DNA from: CBDFFW01 sp965246945
GTDB lineage: Bacteria; Pseudomonadota; Alphaproteobacteria; UBA11073
Length of the DNA stretch: 64,000 bases
Reading direction: 5' to 3'
Assembly: GCA_965246945.1 (NCBI GenBank)
Contig: CBDFFW010000001.1
Coordinates: 558,001 to 622,000, forward strand
The notes beneath the pieces are model-generated. The model did not search any database, was not told the DNA's origin, and saw only the letters and a program-made list of their open reading frames with translations. A program made the position numbers and the translations under genes. Shown here piece by piece: positions 40,112-48,961 of the stretch (positions are counted from its first letter, which is position 1; every line of letters begins with the position of its first letter).

Positions 40112-40743
40112 GACAATTGCACACCGCAGCGGCTTTCGATGATTTGGATGACAGCGTTGTGCACTTGTTGCAGGGAGGCGGTGGCGTCGATGACGATGCA
40201 GCGGTTGGGTTCGCGGCGGGCGATATCTAAAAAGCCATCGCGGATGGCTTGGTGGAAAGTAGTATCGAATTTTTCAAAGCGCTGTTGCGCCTGGGCGCGT
40301 TGCAAACCAATTTCCACTGGAATATCAAAAATCAGCGTGAGATCCGGCATGAAATTGCCAAGCGTGATTTCATGCAGTTGTTCGATCTGTTGGCGGCTGA
40401 CATTTTGGCCGTAGCCTTGATAGGCCATGGTGGAATCTGAAAAACGGTCACATAGCACCCAGTGATTTTGCTGTAAGGCAGGCCAAATCATTTCCCGCAT
40501 GTGGGCCCGCCGCGCGGCGTACATCAACAGCGTTTCGCTAATTCCATCCCACCGCTCCGGCGCACCGGTGAGCACCAAATCGCGGATTTCTTCGGCTGAA
40601 GGGCAGCCGCCAGGTTCGCGGGTGAGCTGGACGGTAATTCCTTGTTGCTGCAACAGCCCGCCGAGTAATTTGGTCTGCGTGGTTTTACCCGAACCTTCCC
40701 CACCTTCAAAACTAATGAAATAGGGACGGGTGATGCTAACCAT
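40108..40743 (-). CDS. tmk: Thymidylate kinase
   Basis: Phosphorylates dTMP to dTDP. The P-loop FEGGEGSGKTTQTKLLGGLL, the DR motif VLCDRFSDSTMAYQGYGQ and the LID-region residues in QRFEKFDTTFHQAIRDGFLD are standard; 211 aa. In alphaproteobacteria tmk commonly lies between dacA and holB; here dacA is upstream with a small orphan between, whereas the downstream side has been replaced by hepT-mntA-sucA in the opposite orientation. Confidence 0.96.
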   Translation of the reverse strand: MVSITRPYFISFEGGEGSGKTTQTKLLGGLLQQQGITVQLTREPGGCPSAEEIRDLVLTGAPERWDGISETLLMYAARRAHMREMIWPALQQNHWVLCDRFSDSTMAYQGYGQNVSRQQIEQLHEITLGNFMPDLTLIFDIPVEIGLQRAQAQQRFEKFDTTFHQAIRDGFLDIARREPNRCIVIDATASLQQVHNAVIQIIESRCGVQLS

Positions 40744-40862
40744 AGATGGTAACTAAGACCAAATCATAAGTCTAATCAAGCAAAAGGGAAATAGGTTACA
40801 TCAAAATTAAATAAAACTATGCAACTATTGCGAAAATTTTGTGTTCAATTTAAAAAAGTGGA

Positions 40863-41183
40863 ATGCCAATTACTACAAATTTAAATTTTCAATCAAGTCT
40901 CGACCAAATTCAAAAACGTAGAAACGCTATTCAAAATGAATATGTTATTTCTTTTATCAAAATTTTTGATTTTAAATTAGACGATAATGGAATGATAAGA
41001 AGAAGTGTTCATTCTTACGAAAAAAATATATTAGAGTCTTTACAAAATTATAATTTAGTTTTTTCATTAAGTGATTTATTACCTCCTCCTTATACAACTT
41101 CAGAAATAATATCTCATATATTTGGAACAAGAGAAATTATCATTGATCCTTTGCAAGTCAACTTTTTAATAAATATTAAGTAG
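40863..41183 (+). CDS. AT-rich orphan protein between tmk and dacA
   Basis: A 106-codon frame in distinctly AT-rich DNA. The product starts MPITTNLNFQSSLDQIQKRR and has a polar, mixed alpha/beta composition with no membrane segment or motif known to me. It runs opposite to tmk and dacA, and no strong ribosome binding site is visible. A coding-like stretch in another frame follows (41185-41331), so this may be the 5' part of a broken gene. Confidence 0.45.
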   Translation: MPITTNLNFQSSLDQIQKRRNAIQNEYVISFIKIFDFKLDDNGMIRRSVHSYEKNILESLQNYNLVFSLSDLLPPPYTTSEIISHIFGTREIIIDPLQVNFLINIK

Positions 41184-41184
41184 A

Positions 41185-41331
41185 TATGTATTACATATTA
41201 AAGGTGAAGCTTTAAAGAGTAGTTTGCGCTATGCGCGTGCAGCGTTCTTGACAGAAGATCACCCTGCTATCAGAGCACTACAAATCGAATTTGATAACGT
41301 GCAAGCCAACACTCCACCAGTTCCAAATTAA
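41185..41331 (+). pseudogene. Coding-like fragment after the AT-rich orphan
   Basis: In the frame +1 relative to the preceding gene, an open stretch with protein-like composition (YARAAFLTEDHPAIRALQIE then FDNVQANTPPVPN) ends at TAA 41329-41331 but has no usable start. It looks like the end of a lost gene, or the shifted C-terminus of the 40863 frame. Confidence 0.35.
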
Positions 41332-41347
41332 TCTATCTAAAATAAAT

Positions 41348-42625
41348 TTACGAATGACCGTTCAATAGATACTTTAATGCGGCTGGGATGCGGGCGAAGG
41401 CGCTGAGAGCATCGACATCTTGGGCGACGGTTAAGGGATATTCTTTCGGTTCGGGTGAACCTGGTGTGCTGACTAAAATCTTGCCCACTTCTTCGCCGAT
41501 TTTAAGCGGTGCAGATAATGGGCCTTTATATTGCACTTCTACTTTTAAATCGCCGCTGTTCAAACGGGGGAAAGTGGCGCGGATATCGGCGGGGGTGGTG
41601 AGTTCAACATCGGGTTGCTGGCCGAGCCACACGGGCGCGGTGGTAATTTTATCGCCGGCCTTGAAAATAAGTGGTGAGGCATAAGCGCGGAAGCCCCAGC
41701 TGATAAGGCGCACGCTTTCTTCGCCGCGGTCTTTCATGGATTCCATGCCGTTCAATACCATCAAAATACGGCGGCCATTTTGGGTCGCGGTGCCGATTAA
41801 CCCATAACCACCATCTTCGGTATGGCCGGTTTTCAAGCCATCCGCGCCAACATTGGCATAGAGCAGCGGGTTGCGGTTGCCTTGTTTGATACCGTTATAG
41901 GTAAAATCAATTTGTTTATGCAGTGCATAGAAATCCGGATGTGCGCCGATATATTGCATGGCCAATTTAGACAAGTCGCGCGCGGTGGAATAATGTTCGG
42001 GATCCGGCAGGCCGCTAGCATTCATGAAATGGCTATTCTGCATCCCGATTGCCTGGGCTTTTTGATTCATTTTGCTTACGAATGCTTCTTCGGTGCCAGC
42101 CAAGCCTTCCGCCAAGGCAATACACGCATCATTGCCGGATTGAATGATTACCCCGTGAATAAGATCATCGACCTTTACTTGATCGCCCACTTTAATAAAC
42201 ATTTTGGAGCCTTGAGTGCGCCAGGCTTTTTCTGAAACGGGTAAGGTATCGGTGAGTTTCAATTGGCCTTTTTCAATCGCATCGAACACCACGTCCATGG
42301 TTAAAATTTTGCTCATCGACGAGGTGGGCATGCGTTCATCGGCATTTTTTTCGAACAATACGGTGCCGGTGGTCATATCAATGATGATCGCCTGCTTGGC
42401 GCTGGTATCAATCGAAGTACCGGTGGGCACTGGTTTGACGGCCGGTGCGGAAGTATCAGCATCACCACCGGCAGCAGCAGGTTTGGCTACTGGCTTAGGT
42501 ATAACTTTTGGTTGAGCAGTATGTTGCGGGGCGGCGACGCGAACGGGATGGGTGGGCAATTTAGCCGAAACTGGCTGAGCGGCCAAGGCTACACTTAAAA
42601 TCAGACCTGTCAGAATCGCACGCAT
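41348..42625 (-). CDS. dacA: D-alanyl-D-alanine carboxypeptidase (PBP5/6 family)
   Basis: Penicillin-binding protein that trims the terminal D-Ala of peptidoglycan stem peptides, exported to the periplasm. A signal peptide (MRAILTGLILSVALAAQPVS) is followed by a Pro/Ala-rich linker (about residues 25-75), then the peptidase S11 domain with SxxK (SSMSKILTMD), SxN (IIQSGNDACIALAEG) and KTG (GLKTGHTEDGGYGL), and the C-terminal PBP5-like beta domain (about 330-420). The 425 aa are a little longer than usual because of the linker. It lies between rlpA and tmk, as in other alphaproteobacteria. Confidence 0.95.
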   Translation of the reverse strand: MRAILTGLILSVALAAQPVSAKLPTHPVRVAAPQHTAQPKVIPKPVAKPAAAGGDADTSAPAVKPVPTGTSIDTSAKQAIIIDMTTGTVLFEKNADERMPTSSMSKILTMDVVFDAIEKGQLKLTDTLPVSEKAWRTQGSKMFIKVGDQVKVDDLIHGVIIQSGNDACIALAEGLAGTEEAFVSKMNQKAQAIGMQNSHFMNASGLPDPEHYSTARDLSKLAMQYIGAHPDFYALHKQIDFTYNGIKQGNRNPLLYANVGADGLKTGHTEDGGYGLIGTATQNGRRILMVLNGMESMKDRGEESVRLISWGFRAYASPLIFKAGDKITTAPVWLGQQPDVELTTPADIRATFPRLNSGDLKVEVQYKGPLSAPLKIGEEVGKILVSTPGSPEPKEYPLTVAQDVDALSAFARIPAALKYLLNGHS

Positions 42626-42660
42626 GATTTTTTGTAAAACAAGCGCTGCGTGCTGGCTAG

Positions 42661-43779
42661 TTAATCCGCGATTACTTTCGGGGCGGTGACCCCGAAACTG
42701 CCAAGTTTATCAGCGACTGCATTGGCTTGGCTAACATCAGGCAACGGGCCTAAACGCACGCGGTATAAAGTTTTACCATTTAATTGCACGGTATCAATTT
42801 CGCTTTTGCCAACGCTTTGCAATTGCTGGCGCAAATGTTCGGCATTGCCGGGATTGGCGAATGAACCCGCTTGCACAAAGTAACCGCGGCCAGCAGGCGG
42901 CGGGACAAAAGAAGTTGTGGTGGTTGTGACCGTATGGGTGGTTGCCAATGGTGTTGGTGGCGGCGTATAAGCGGCTAGTTCAACGTGGCCAGGTTGCACA
43001 GGTTCAGCAGGAATGGTGACGGGTGGTAAATCGGTGGCGGTAATTGCAGTTGTGGTGCTAGCAATGGTTTCTGTTTGCACGGATCCCAATGGAGTGCTGG
43101 CAATCACAATTGGGGCCTCGGCAGTATTGGCCGTAGGCGCGGCATTGGCGAGCTGGGTTTGATTATCGCGGCGGCCCTGGGCCAGTTGGACTGCTTCATC
43201 CACATTCATGATGCGGCCATCCTTGGCCGCACCGGCGGCATAGGCGCTTTCAACCGGTAAATATTCCACATGAACCCGGCCAGTGCCCGGGCCAAAAATG
43301 CCCAATTGCTGGGCAGCATTTTTTGACATATCGATCAACCGGTCTTTATTAAAGGGGCCGCGGTCATTTACTTTTAAAATAGCTGTTTTGCCGGTCTCTA
43401 CATTCGTGACTTTAATCACGGATGGTAATGGTAAGGTCCGGTGCGCGGCGGTCATGGCATTGGTATCAAACGGTTCGCCATTGGCAGTGCGTTTGCCATG
43501 GAAACCAGGACCATACCAGGAAGCCATGCCGGTGGCTTCATAACTGCCCACTTCTTGCGGGACATAGGTGCGACCATCCACGCCGTCATAGGGTTTGCCA
43601 ACTTTGTAATAACCTTGCGGCGGGACAAAGGGCGCATCAGGCCCGCCAGTGCCGCAAGCACTTAATAAAAACAAAGATCCAATTATAGAAAGGCACGGCC
43701 CCCACCCCGAAAGTTGTGAAACAGCTTTCGACCCTCCCGCGAGAGGAGGGTTAGCAGTTATTAAGGTTGGGCCTGCCAT
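42661..43779 (-). CDS. rlpA: RlpA-like septal lytic transglycosylase with SPOR domain
   Basis: Outer-membrane lipoprotein that cleaves naked glycan strands at the division site. A lipobox lies in LLSAC (about residue 42), the double-psi beta-barrel domain shows ASWYGPGFHGKRTANGEPFD, TAAHRTLPLPSVIKVTN, NDRGPF and the conserved DxSxxAAxxLG pattern (DMSKNAAQQLG), and a C-terminal SPOR domain follows after a Pro/Thr-rich linker (about 300-372). The first 20 residues of the reading frame overlap the end of mltB and a hairpin sequence, so the true start may differ. Confidence 0.92.
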   Translation of the reverse strand: MAGPTLITANPPLAGGSKAVSQLSGWGPCLSIIGSLFLLSACGTGGPDAPFVPPQGYYKVGKPYDGVDGRTYVPQEVGSYEATGMASWYGPGFHGKRTANGEPFDTNAMTAAHRTLPLPSVIKVTNVETGKTAILKVNDRGPFNKDRLIDMSKNAAQQLGIFGPGTGRVHVEYLPVESAYAAGAAKDGRIMNVDEAVQLAQGRRDNQTQLANAAPTANTAEAPIVIASTPLGSVQTETIASTTTAITATDLPPVTIPAEPVQPGHVELAAYTPPPTPLATTHTVTTTTTSFVPPPAGRGYFVQAGSFANPGNAEHLRQQLQSVGKSEIDTVQLNGKTLYRVRLGPLPDVSQANAVADKLGSFGVTAPKVIAD

Positions 43780-44744
43780 GCAGCTTCAATCTTTTCAGCA
43801 AGTAGCGCGGTGGTCAAGGCAAAATTGATGGAATGGTTCCAGGCATAAATAGCCCGAAAATTTTGGTAAACTAGAAAACTTTGGCCAGTTAAACCATCAG
43901 GCTGGACCAAATTACCATTCAAATCGCTCACCGGCAACAAATTACCGTCATTTTGGGTAATGCCAGCGGCATGCCAGGCTGAACTGGGCAAAATTGGATT
44001 GTTTTGCAGCAAATCCGCATCAAATTCGGCCTGCAGTTTAACGCGCGTGAAAATTGCGGCACCCGTTTGCCAGCCTTCAAGCTGCAGCAGATGGGCAATG
44101 GAAGCCAAAACATCCGGCACATTGTGCCAAATATCCGCCAAGCCATCGCCATTAAAATCTACGGCCGCGCGGGCAAAGCTGCTGGGCATAAACTGGGTTT
44201 GTCCCATTGCACCCGCCCAGGAGCCTTTTAGATTAACCGGATTGATTTTGTGGGCATCCAATAAGGCAAAGGCTTGCATTAATTCACGGCGAAACAATTC
44301 TTCGCGTCGGCCTTCATAGGCCAGCGTGGCCAAGGAAGATAAAGTCGGGGTGTTGCCCTGCTGCTGGCCGAAATCACTTTCTTGCGCCCAGAGCGCTAAA
44401 ATCACACTGGGCGGCACACCGTAAGTTTGTTCAATTTTTTGCAAAGTGTCTTGGTATTGCTGGTAGTAAGATAGGGCCAATTTGATGCGCGCGCGGGTGG
44501 CGCGGGGTTTATAATAATCAGCAAAACTAAGTTTACCTTCAGGTTGTTGATGGTCGAGCCGGATGACCTCCGGCAAATATTGCAATTGTGGCAAATAAGT
44601 GTTGATTGTGCCTGCGCTAATACCTTCGGCTGCGGCGCGGGTTTGCAAATCCAATTTCCAGGCAGGCCAATCGGCCAAGGCTGGGGTGGTAGATAAAAGC
44701 AGGCCCGTTAAACAAAATGGGATAAGCCAGAGCATTTTGGGCAT
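43761..44744 (-). CDS. mltB: Lytic murein transglycosylase (MltB/SltB family)
   Basis: Cleaves peptidoglycan glycan strands. From the ATG at 44744 there is a signal peptide (MPKMLWLIPFCLTGLLLSTT then PALADW). The catalytic Glu sits in VPPSVILALWAQESDFGQQQ, and the domain continues through SSLATLAYEGRREELFRREL, GSWAGAMGQTQFMPSSFAR, DFNGDGLADIWHN and the C-terminal NFRAIYAWNHSINFALTTAL. About 327 aa, as expected. The frame extends to 44819, beyond a probable promoter of the divergent fliK gene. Its end overlaps rlpA by 19 nt. Confidence 0.93.
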   Translation of the reverse strand: MPKMLWLIPFCLTGLLLSTTPALADWPAWKLDLQTRAAAEGISAGTINTYLPQLQYLPEVIRLDHQQPEGKLSFADYYKPRATRARIKLALSYYQQYQDTLQKIEQTYGVPPSVILALWAQESDFGQQQGNTPTLSSLATLAYEGRREELFRRELMQAFALLDAHKINPVNLKGSWAGAMGQTQFMPSSFARAAVDFNGDGLADIWHNVPDVLASIAHLLQLEGWQTGAAIFTRVKLQAEFDADLLQNNPILPSSAWHAAGITQNDGNLLPVSDLNGNLVQPDGLTGQSFLVYQNFRAIYAWNHSINFALTTALLAEKIEAAWQAQP

Positions 44745-44813
44745 AGCGCATATGTGGCGTGATTTGGCAGATAAGACAATCGTCTCGGCAATCTTTAAAG
44801 CGGTTGCAAAGGT

Positions 44814-44829
44814 TGGCATGGTGTTTGCA
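44814..44829 (+). promoter_or_regulatory. Sigma-54-like promoter immediately before fliK
   Basis: TGGCATGGTGTTTGCA has the -24 GG and -12 GC ten bases apart and closely matches TGGCAC-N5-TTGCA. Transcription would begin near 44840, next to the proposed fliK ATG at 44841. Confidence 0.5.
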
Positions 44830-44840
44830 TTGGTTTTGGC

Positions 44841-46280
44841 ATGGATGTTACCGCCACCACCACTGCTTTACCGGCCAATGCCGCAGCTACGGCTAATAGT
44901 GCTGGCAAGGCCACGACCAAGGGCAGTCCTGCGGACTTATTTGAGCTTTTATTTGCTTCTTTTCAAGGGCAGCTGGCACCGAATAAAGCCAGCTTATTGG
45001 CTAATGCCACAGATGCTGTCAAAACAACAGATGTTAAGCAAACCACCGCAGTCGATGCTAAAAATCCCGCGGAAGGTGATGACGCGGTTACCAAATTAAA
45101 AGCGTGGTTGACCCAAAATTGGCCCAAGGATGAAGCCAAACCAAGTGATGCTGAATTAAGCGCCATGGCGATTATGGTGATGAGCCAACCCAACTGGCTG
45201 CAGCAAGTGCCGAATTTCGGAGAAGTGCAGGCGGACCTGCAGCAAGTTGGCGCAACCAATGCTGGCTTGGAAAACTTACCGCAACACGCCAAAGGGTTAG
45301 AAGCTGCCTTGGCTAATTTACCAACTGCCAAAGCAAATCTAATGCCAACAACTGCGGCCATAGTGGCGGCAGCCAAGCAGAAAATAGCCGATAAAACAAT
45401 TGCGGTGACTGACCAAGTTGATTTAGTTCCGGTTAAAGAAGCGGCTGTGCCGATGCCAAGCCATGCCACTGTTCAAGCGGCCACCGATAAAACCATCCAG
45501 CCGCAAAAATTGGCAGGCGCAGATAAAGTTGCGAATAAGGCCGATAATTCTGTTGAACATTTCTTTGGGGTTGTCGCCGCTAATCAGAATGGCCAAACCA
45601 CGACCGGCGGACAGCAGGGCAATACCAATTCAGATAATGGTAATTCAGAATTACTGAATGCCGTTAAATCAGCTTTTAACACAACCAAAACACCGGATGA
45701 TCAGCCCAATGGTTTTGTCAGCCATCTGCCAACCGATGCCGCTGGTTTAGGGTTTATGGCGCCCACGGCGGAACGGACTTTTGATCCCAGTACCAGACTT
45801 ACTTTAACACAAGCAACCAATGCAGATTTGTATTCGCAAATGCCAAAATTGCAGGACCCCAATCCCGCCAGTATGACCATGGGGGTTTATCTGCAACGCA
45901 GCGCACTGACCGGCCAAAACCAAAGCTTTAAGATCAGAATGCAGCCGGAAGAATTGGGCGCCGTGCAAGTGGATATCAAATTTGTGAATGGAAAAATGCG
46001 CGCAAGAATTACGGCTGAAAAAGAAGATACTTTGGAAATTTTAAAAAGTGATAGCCAAACGTTAACCGATGCCCTGCGGCAAGCTGGTGTGGGTGCCGAC
46101 GCTAATTCACTCAGTTTCAGTTTGAACGAAGGGCAGCAGCAAAATGCCCAAGGTCAAACCAATAAAAAAGGCAACAAATTTGCCGAAGCATTTAACGCAG
46201 ATGCGGAATTATCCGCACCTGTGCAACTTTTAGCCATGCCCCGGATACTTGCCGCAGGTCGGGTTGATAAAGCAATTTAA
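44841..46280 (+). CDS. fliK: Flagellar hook-length control protein FliK
   Basis: Molecular ruler and export-specificity switch for hook assembly. The first 350 residues are Ala/Thr/Asn-rich and low in complexity; the C-terminal domain (about 355-440) is the characteristic FliK hook-length domain with GQNQSFKIRMQPEELGAVQV, RITAEKEDTLEILKSDSQTL and DALRQAGVGA. The 479 aa are in the normal range. It overlaps the reading frame leading into flgD, and has a sigma-54-like promoter directly upstream. Confidence 0.92.
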   Translation: MDVTATTTALPANAAATANSAGKATTKGSPADLFELLFASFQGQLAPNKASLLANATDAVKTTDVKQTTAVDAKNPAEGDDAVTKLKAWLTQNWPKDEAKPSDAELSAMAIMVMSQPNWLQQVPNFGEVQADLQQVGATNAGLENLPQHAKGLEAALANLPTAKANLMPTTAAIVAAAKQKIADKTIAVTDQVDLVPVKEAAVPMPSHATVQAATDKTIQPQKLAGADKVANKADNSVEHFFGVVAANQNGQTTTGGQQGNTNSDNGNSELLNAVKSAFNTTKTPDDQPNGFVSHLPTDAAGLGFMAPTAERTFDPSTRLTLTQATNADLYSQMPKLQDPNPASMTMGVYLQRSALTGQNQSFKIRMQPEELGAVQVDIKFVNGKMRARITAEKEDTLEILKSDSQTLTDALRQAGVGADANSLSFSLNEGQQQNAQGQTNKKGNKFAEAFNADAELSAPVQLLAMPRILAAGRVDKAI

Positions 46281-46290
46281 GGAGAGAACC

Positions 46291-46953
46291 ATGACCACCA
46301 TTAGCAATGTTTCCACCGCCACCACTGCAGCTGCTGATAAATCATCGCTGTCCCAAACTTATAATCAGTTTTTAAAGCTGCTGGTCACGCAGATGCAAAA
46401 CCAGGATCCGCTTAACCCGTCTGATTCATCCCAGTTTACCCAACAGCTGGTCTCGTACAGCAATGTTGAACAGCAGATTAAAAGCAATACCTATTTATCG
46501 CAACTGGTAGCTGCGCAAGGTAGCAGCGATTTGCAAAACGATATTGGCTATATCGGCAAAGATGTGGTCGTGAAAAGCGATAAATTTGCTTACACCAAGG
46601 ATGCCACCGAAAGCCTGGCGTATGAATTAGATAAAACAGCCACCAATGCAACCGTGACGATTACAGATGCCAATGGCAACCCGGTCAGAACCTTGGCCGG
46701 CGATCCCGCCAGCGGTATCCATGCCATTACCTGGGACGGTAAAGATAACAACGGTAATACGCTGGCTGGCGGGATTTATAAAATTTCGGTTACCGCACCG
46801 GATACCACTAATACCAATGTAGGGGTCAGCACGTATGTGCCTGGCACGGTCACTTCAGTGGTTAACAATAACGGCGTGGTGGGTTTGATGATGAATGGCA
46901 CCATCGCCATCGATAAAAATGACATCATTAAAATCGGCTTAGCCAACGCCTAA
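46291..46953 (+). CDS. flgD: Flagellar hook-cap protein FlgD
   Basis: Scaffold for hook polymerisation. The start at 46291 (MTTISNVSTATTAA) has a clear ribosome binding site (AAGGAGAGAACC). The FlgD signature is FLKLLVTQMQNQDPLNPSDS, then FTQQLVSYSNVEQQIKSN, and a tandem beta domain follows (GNPVRTLAGDPASGIHAITW, DGKDNNGNTLAGGIYKI). 220 aa. It follows fliK by 10 nt and precedes flgE by 35 nt. Confidence 0.96.
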   Translation: MTTISNVSTATTAAADKSSLSQTYNQFLKLLVTQMQNQDPLNPSDSSQFTQQLVSYSNVEQQIKSNTYLSQLVAAQGSSDLQNDIGYIGKDVVVKSDKFAYTKDATESLAYELDKTATNATVTITDANGNPVRTLAGDPASGIHAITWDGKDNNGNTLAGGIYKISVTAPDTTNTNVGVSTYVPGTVTSVVNNNGVVGLMMNGTIAIDKNDIIKIGLANA

Positions 46954-46988
46954 GCTAATAAAAGAAACAAAAACCAAGGAGTAATATC

Positions 46989-48329
46989 ATGTCTTTATTC
47001 GCAGCATTATTTACAGGGGTTTCGGGCCTAAGTGCGCAAAGCCAAAAGCTGTCCACCATCGCCAACAATATCGCGAACTCGAACACCACCGGTTACAAAC
47101 GGGTTAATGCCGAGTTTTATTCGCTGGTGACCACCACCGGTATTGGCGCTGCCTATTCACCAGGCGGTGTAACCACCAAAGTGATTGGTACCCAGAGCGA
47201 ACAAGGGGTTTTGCAACAAACCAATAACCCAACCGATATGGCCATTTCCGGTGATGGGTATTTTGTCACCCGCACCAATCCAAGTTCAACTGCCGATGTG
47301 TTATACACGCGGGCAGGTTCCTTCCAAGAAGATCAAGGCGGTTATTTGCGCAATACTGCAGGCGATGTGTTATATGCCTGGCCGATTGATGCAACTGGTA
47401 ATATTCCAGCTTCTAATGCCGATTTATCCAGTCTTAGTCCGGTTAATATTTCCTTTATCGGTGGTCTGACAAGTGCCACTTCATCAGTCACTGCGGGAAT
47501 TAACCTAAATGCCACGGAAACGAATGTAACTGGTGTAACAGTTGCCGCGGCCAAAGCATCGCCGCCAACACTGCCTACGGTCCCAGCTTATTCACGGCAG
47601 GTTACGGTTTATGACTCGCTTGGCTATCCACAAAAGTTGGAACTGCAATTTTATAAGCATAATCCGGCTGATACCACTGATACTACACCACCACCAGGGG
47701 ATTTCGCTTCACAAAGCGCACTTGTTCGCAATAACTCCTGGTATGTTCAGGTTCGTAACGTAGCCAATAATGCCATTGTTAGTAATCCAACGCCCGTTGT
47801 CTTTGCGAATGGTGATGGCAAACTCACAGCACCAACGACTGATATTGGTATTACCAATATCAGTTGGGGTAATGGTTCCAAACCACAGAATATTAACTTG
47901 GATTTAAGCAATGTGACCCAATTTTCATCTGCCTATAACGTGGTGAGCGTCGCTCAGAATGGGGCAGAATTAGGGCTGCGGACCAGTGTGGCGGTGGATA
48001 AAGATGGTTATATTTTTGCTAATTTTAGTAATGGTCAAACCCAAAGATTATATAAAGTGCCGCTGGCTACTTTTACCAATTCCAACGGTTTATCAGAAGT
48101 AACCGGTAACTCCTACCTACCAACCACTTATAGCGGAACTTATAATTTACGGGAACCAGGGTTGTCTGGGGCGGGGACCATTTCACCTTCATCACTGGAA
48201 GCATCAAATGTGGATTTGGCGGATGAGTTTTCGAAAATGATTGTGACCCAGCGCGCTTATTCAGCAAATACCAAAGTGATTACCACCGCCAATGAAATGC
48301 TGAACGATCTGCTGGCTTCAGTCCGCTAA
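46989..48329 (+). CDS. flgE: Flagellar hook protein FlgE
   Basis: The hook subunit. The N-terminal rod/hook motif SLFAALFTGVSGLSAQSQKL, then NIANSNTTGYKRVNAEFYSL, the GDGYFV segment, a D2 domain with VTVYDSLGYPQKLELQFYKH, and the C-terminal helix (SNVDLADEFSKMIVTQRAYS, ANTKVITTANEMLNDLL) identify it firmly. The 446 aa are normal. A strong ribosome binding site (AAGGAGTAATATC) precedes the ATG. A terminator hairpin follows. Confidence 0.97.
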   Translation: MSLFAALFTGVSGLSAQSQKLSTIANNIANSNTTGYKRVNAEFYSLVTTTGIGAAYSPGGVTTKVIGTQSEQGVLQQTNNPTDMAISGDGYFVTRTNPSSTADVLYTRAGSFQEDQGGYLRNTAGDVLYAWPIDATGNIPASNADLSSLSPVNISFIGGLTSATSSVTAGINLNATETNVTGVTVAAAKASPPTLPTVPAYSRQVTVYDSLGYPQKLELQFYKHNPADTTDTTPPPGDFASQSALVRNNSWYVQVRNVANNAIVSNPTPVVFANGDGKLTAPTTDIGITNISWGNGSKPQNINLDLSNVTQFSSAYNVVSVAQNGAELGLRTSVAVDKDGYIFANFSNGQTQRLYKVPLATFTNSNGLSEVTGNSYLPTTYSGTYNLREPGLSGAGTISPSSLEASNVDLADEFSKMIVTQRAYSANTKVITTANEMLNDLLASVR

Positions 48330-48335
48330 TCCATT

Positions 48336-48376
48336 GATCGCAAACTAGCAGAAACTGGTTTGCGATCGCTTTTTTT
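48336..48376 (+). terminator. Rho-independent terminator after flgE
   Basis: GATCGCAAAC (48336-48345) pairs with GTTTGCGATC (48358-48367), and a run of seven T residues follows (48370-48376). It separates fliK-flgD-flgE from flaF. Confidence 0.85.
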
Positions 48377-48435
48377 AAGGCTTTGTTGTATAATGAACCG
48401 GTTCGATCAGTTCGGATTCGCATAAAGGAAACCCC

Positions 48436-48867
48436 ATGTCTGGTTATAATGCCTATCTTAAAACGCAGAATGCGACCACCACGCAGAATAGCCGCGATAC
48501 CGAATACCGGTTGTTAGGCCAAGTGACGGCGGGTTTGATTGAAGCTGAAAACGATGCTGGTAATCTAAAGCGGCGGATGGATGTGCTGGTTTGGAACCGG
48601 CAAGTTTGGTCCGTTTTCCGGATGGATTTAACCCATCCAGAAAACGGTTTGCCGAAAGGTTTGCGGGACCAGTTGGTTGATCTATCTAACTGGATTGAGC
48701 GGGAAACTTTCCGTATTTTACAGCAACCAGCGCTTTCTTTGGATGGGCTGATTGATGTGAATAAGAACATTATGGATGGTTTAAAAGACCAAAGCGCTAT
48801 TGCTGGCGGTATGATTGATCCCGTTAATTTATCGAATGAAACCAACAATTTTGCCAGTAATGCCTAG
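48436..48867 (+). CDS. flaF: Flagellar biosynthesis regulator FlaF
   Basis: Alphaproteobacterial FlaF, a post-transcriptional regulator working with FlbT on flagellin synthesis and export. The 143-aa helical protein shows YNAYLKTQNATTTQNSRDTE, LKRRMDVLVWNRQVWSVF and LPKGLRDQLVDLSNWIERET, all typical. Its ribosome binding site is AAAGGAAACCCC. flbT and flagellin genes are not in the window. Confidence 0.92.
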   Translation: MSGYNAYLKTQNATTTQNSRDTEYRLLGQVTAGLIEAENDAGNLKRRMDVLVWNRQVWSVFRMDLTHPENGLPKGLRDQLVDLSNWIERETFRILQQPALSLDGLIDVNKNIMDGLKDQSAIAGGMIDPVNLSNETNNFASNA

Positions 48868-48961
48868 GCTAAATTTGTTCATGGCTTTTTAACTATTCAC
48901 TGTTACACTGTTATAAGGCCTTCCAGAAGGAAAGCCGCGCCTACAAAGAAAGGTTGCGCAG

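Noticed and set aside
43725..43757. The CCCTCC...GGAGGG hairpin at the rlpA/mltB boundary as a terminator
   Set aside because: It lies within the 5' part of the rlpA reading frame and near the mltB 3' end without a T-run; it is more likely a repeat unit.
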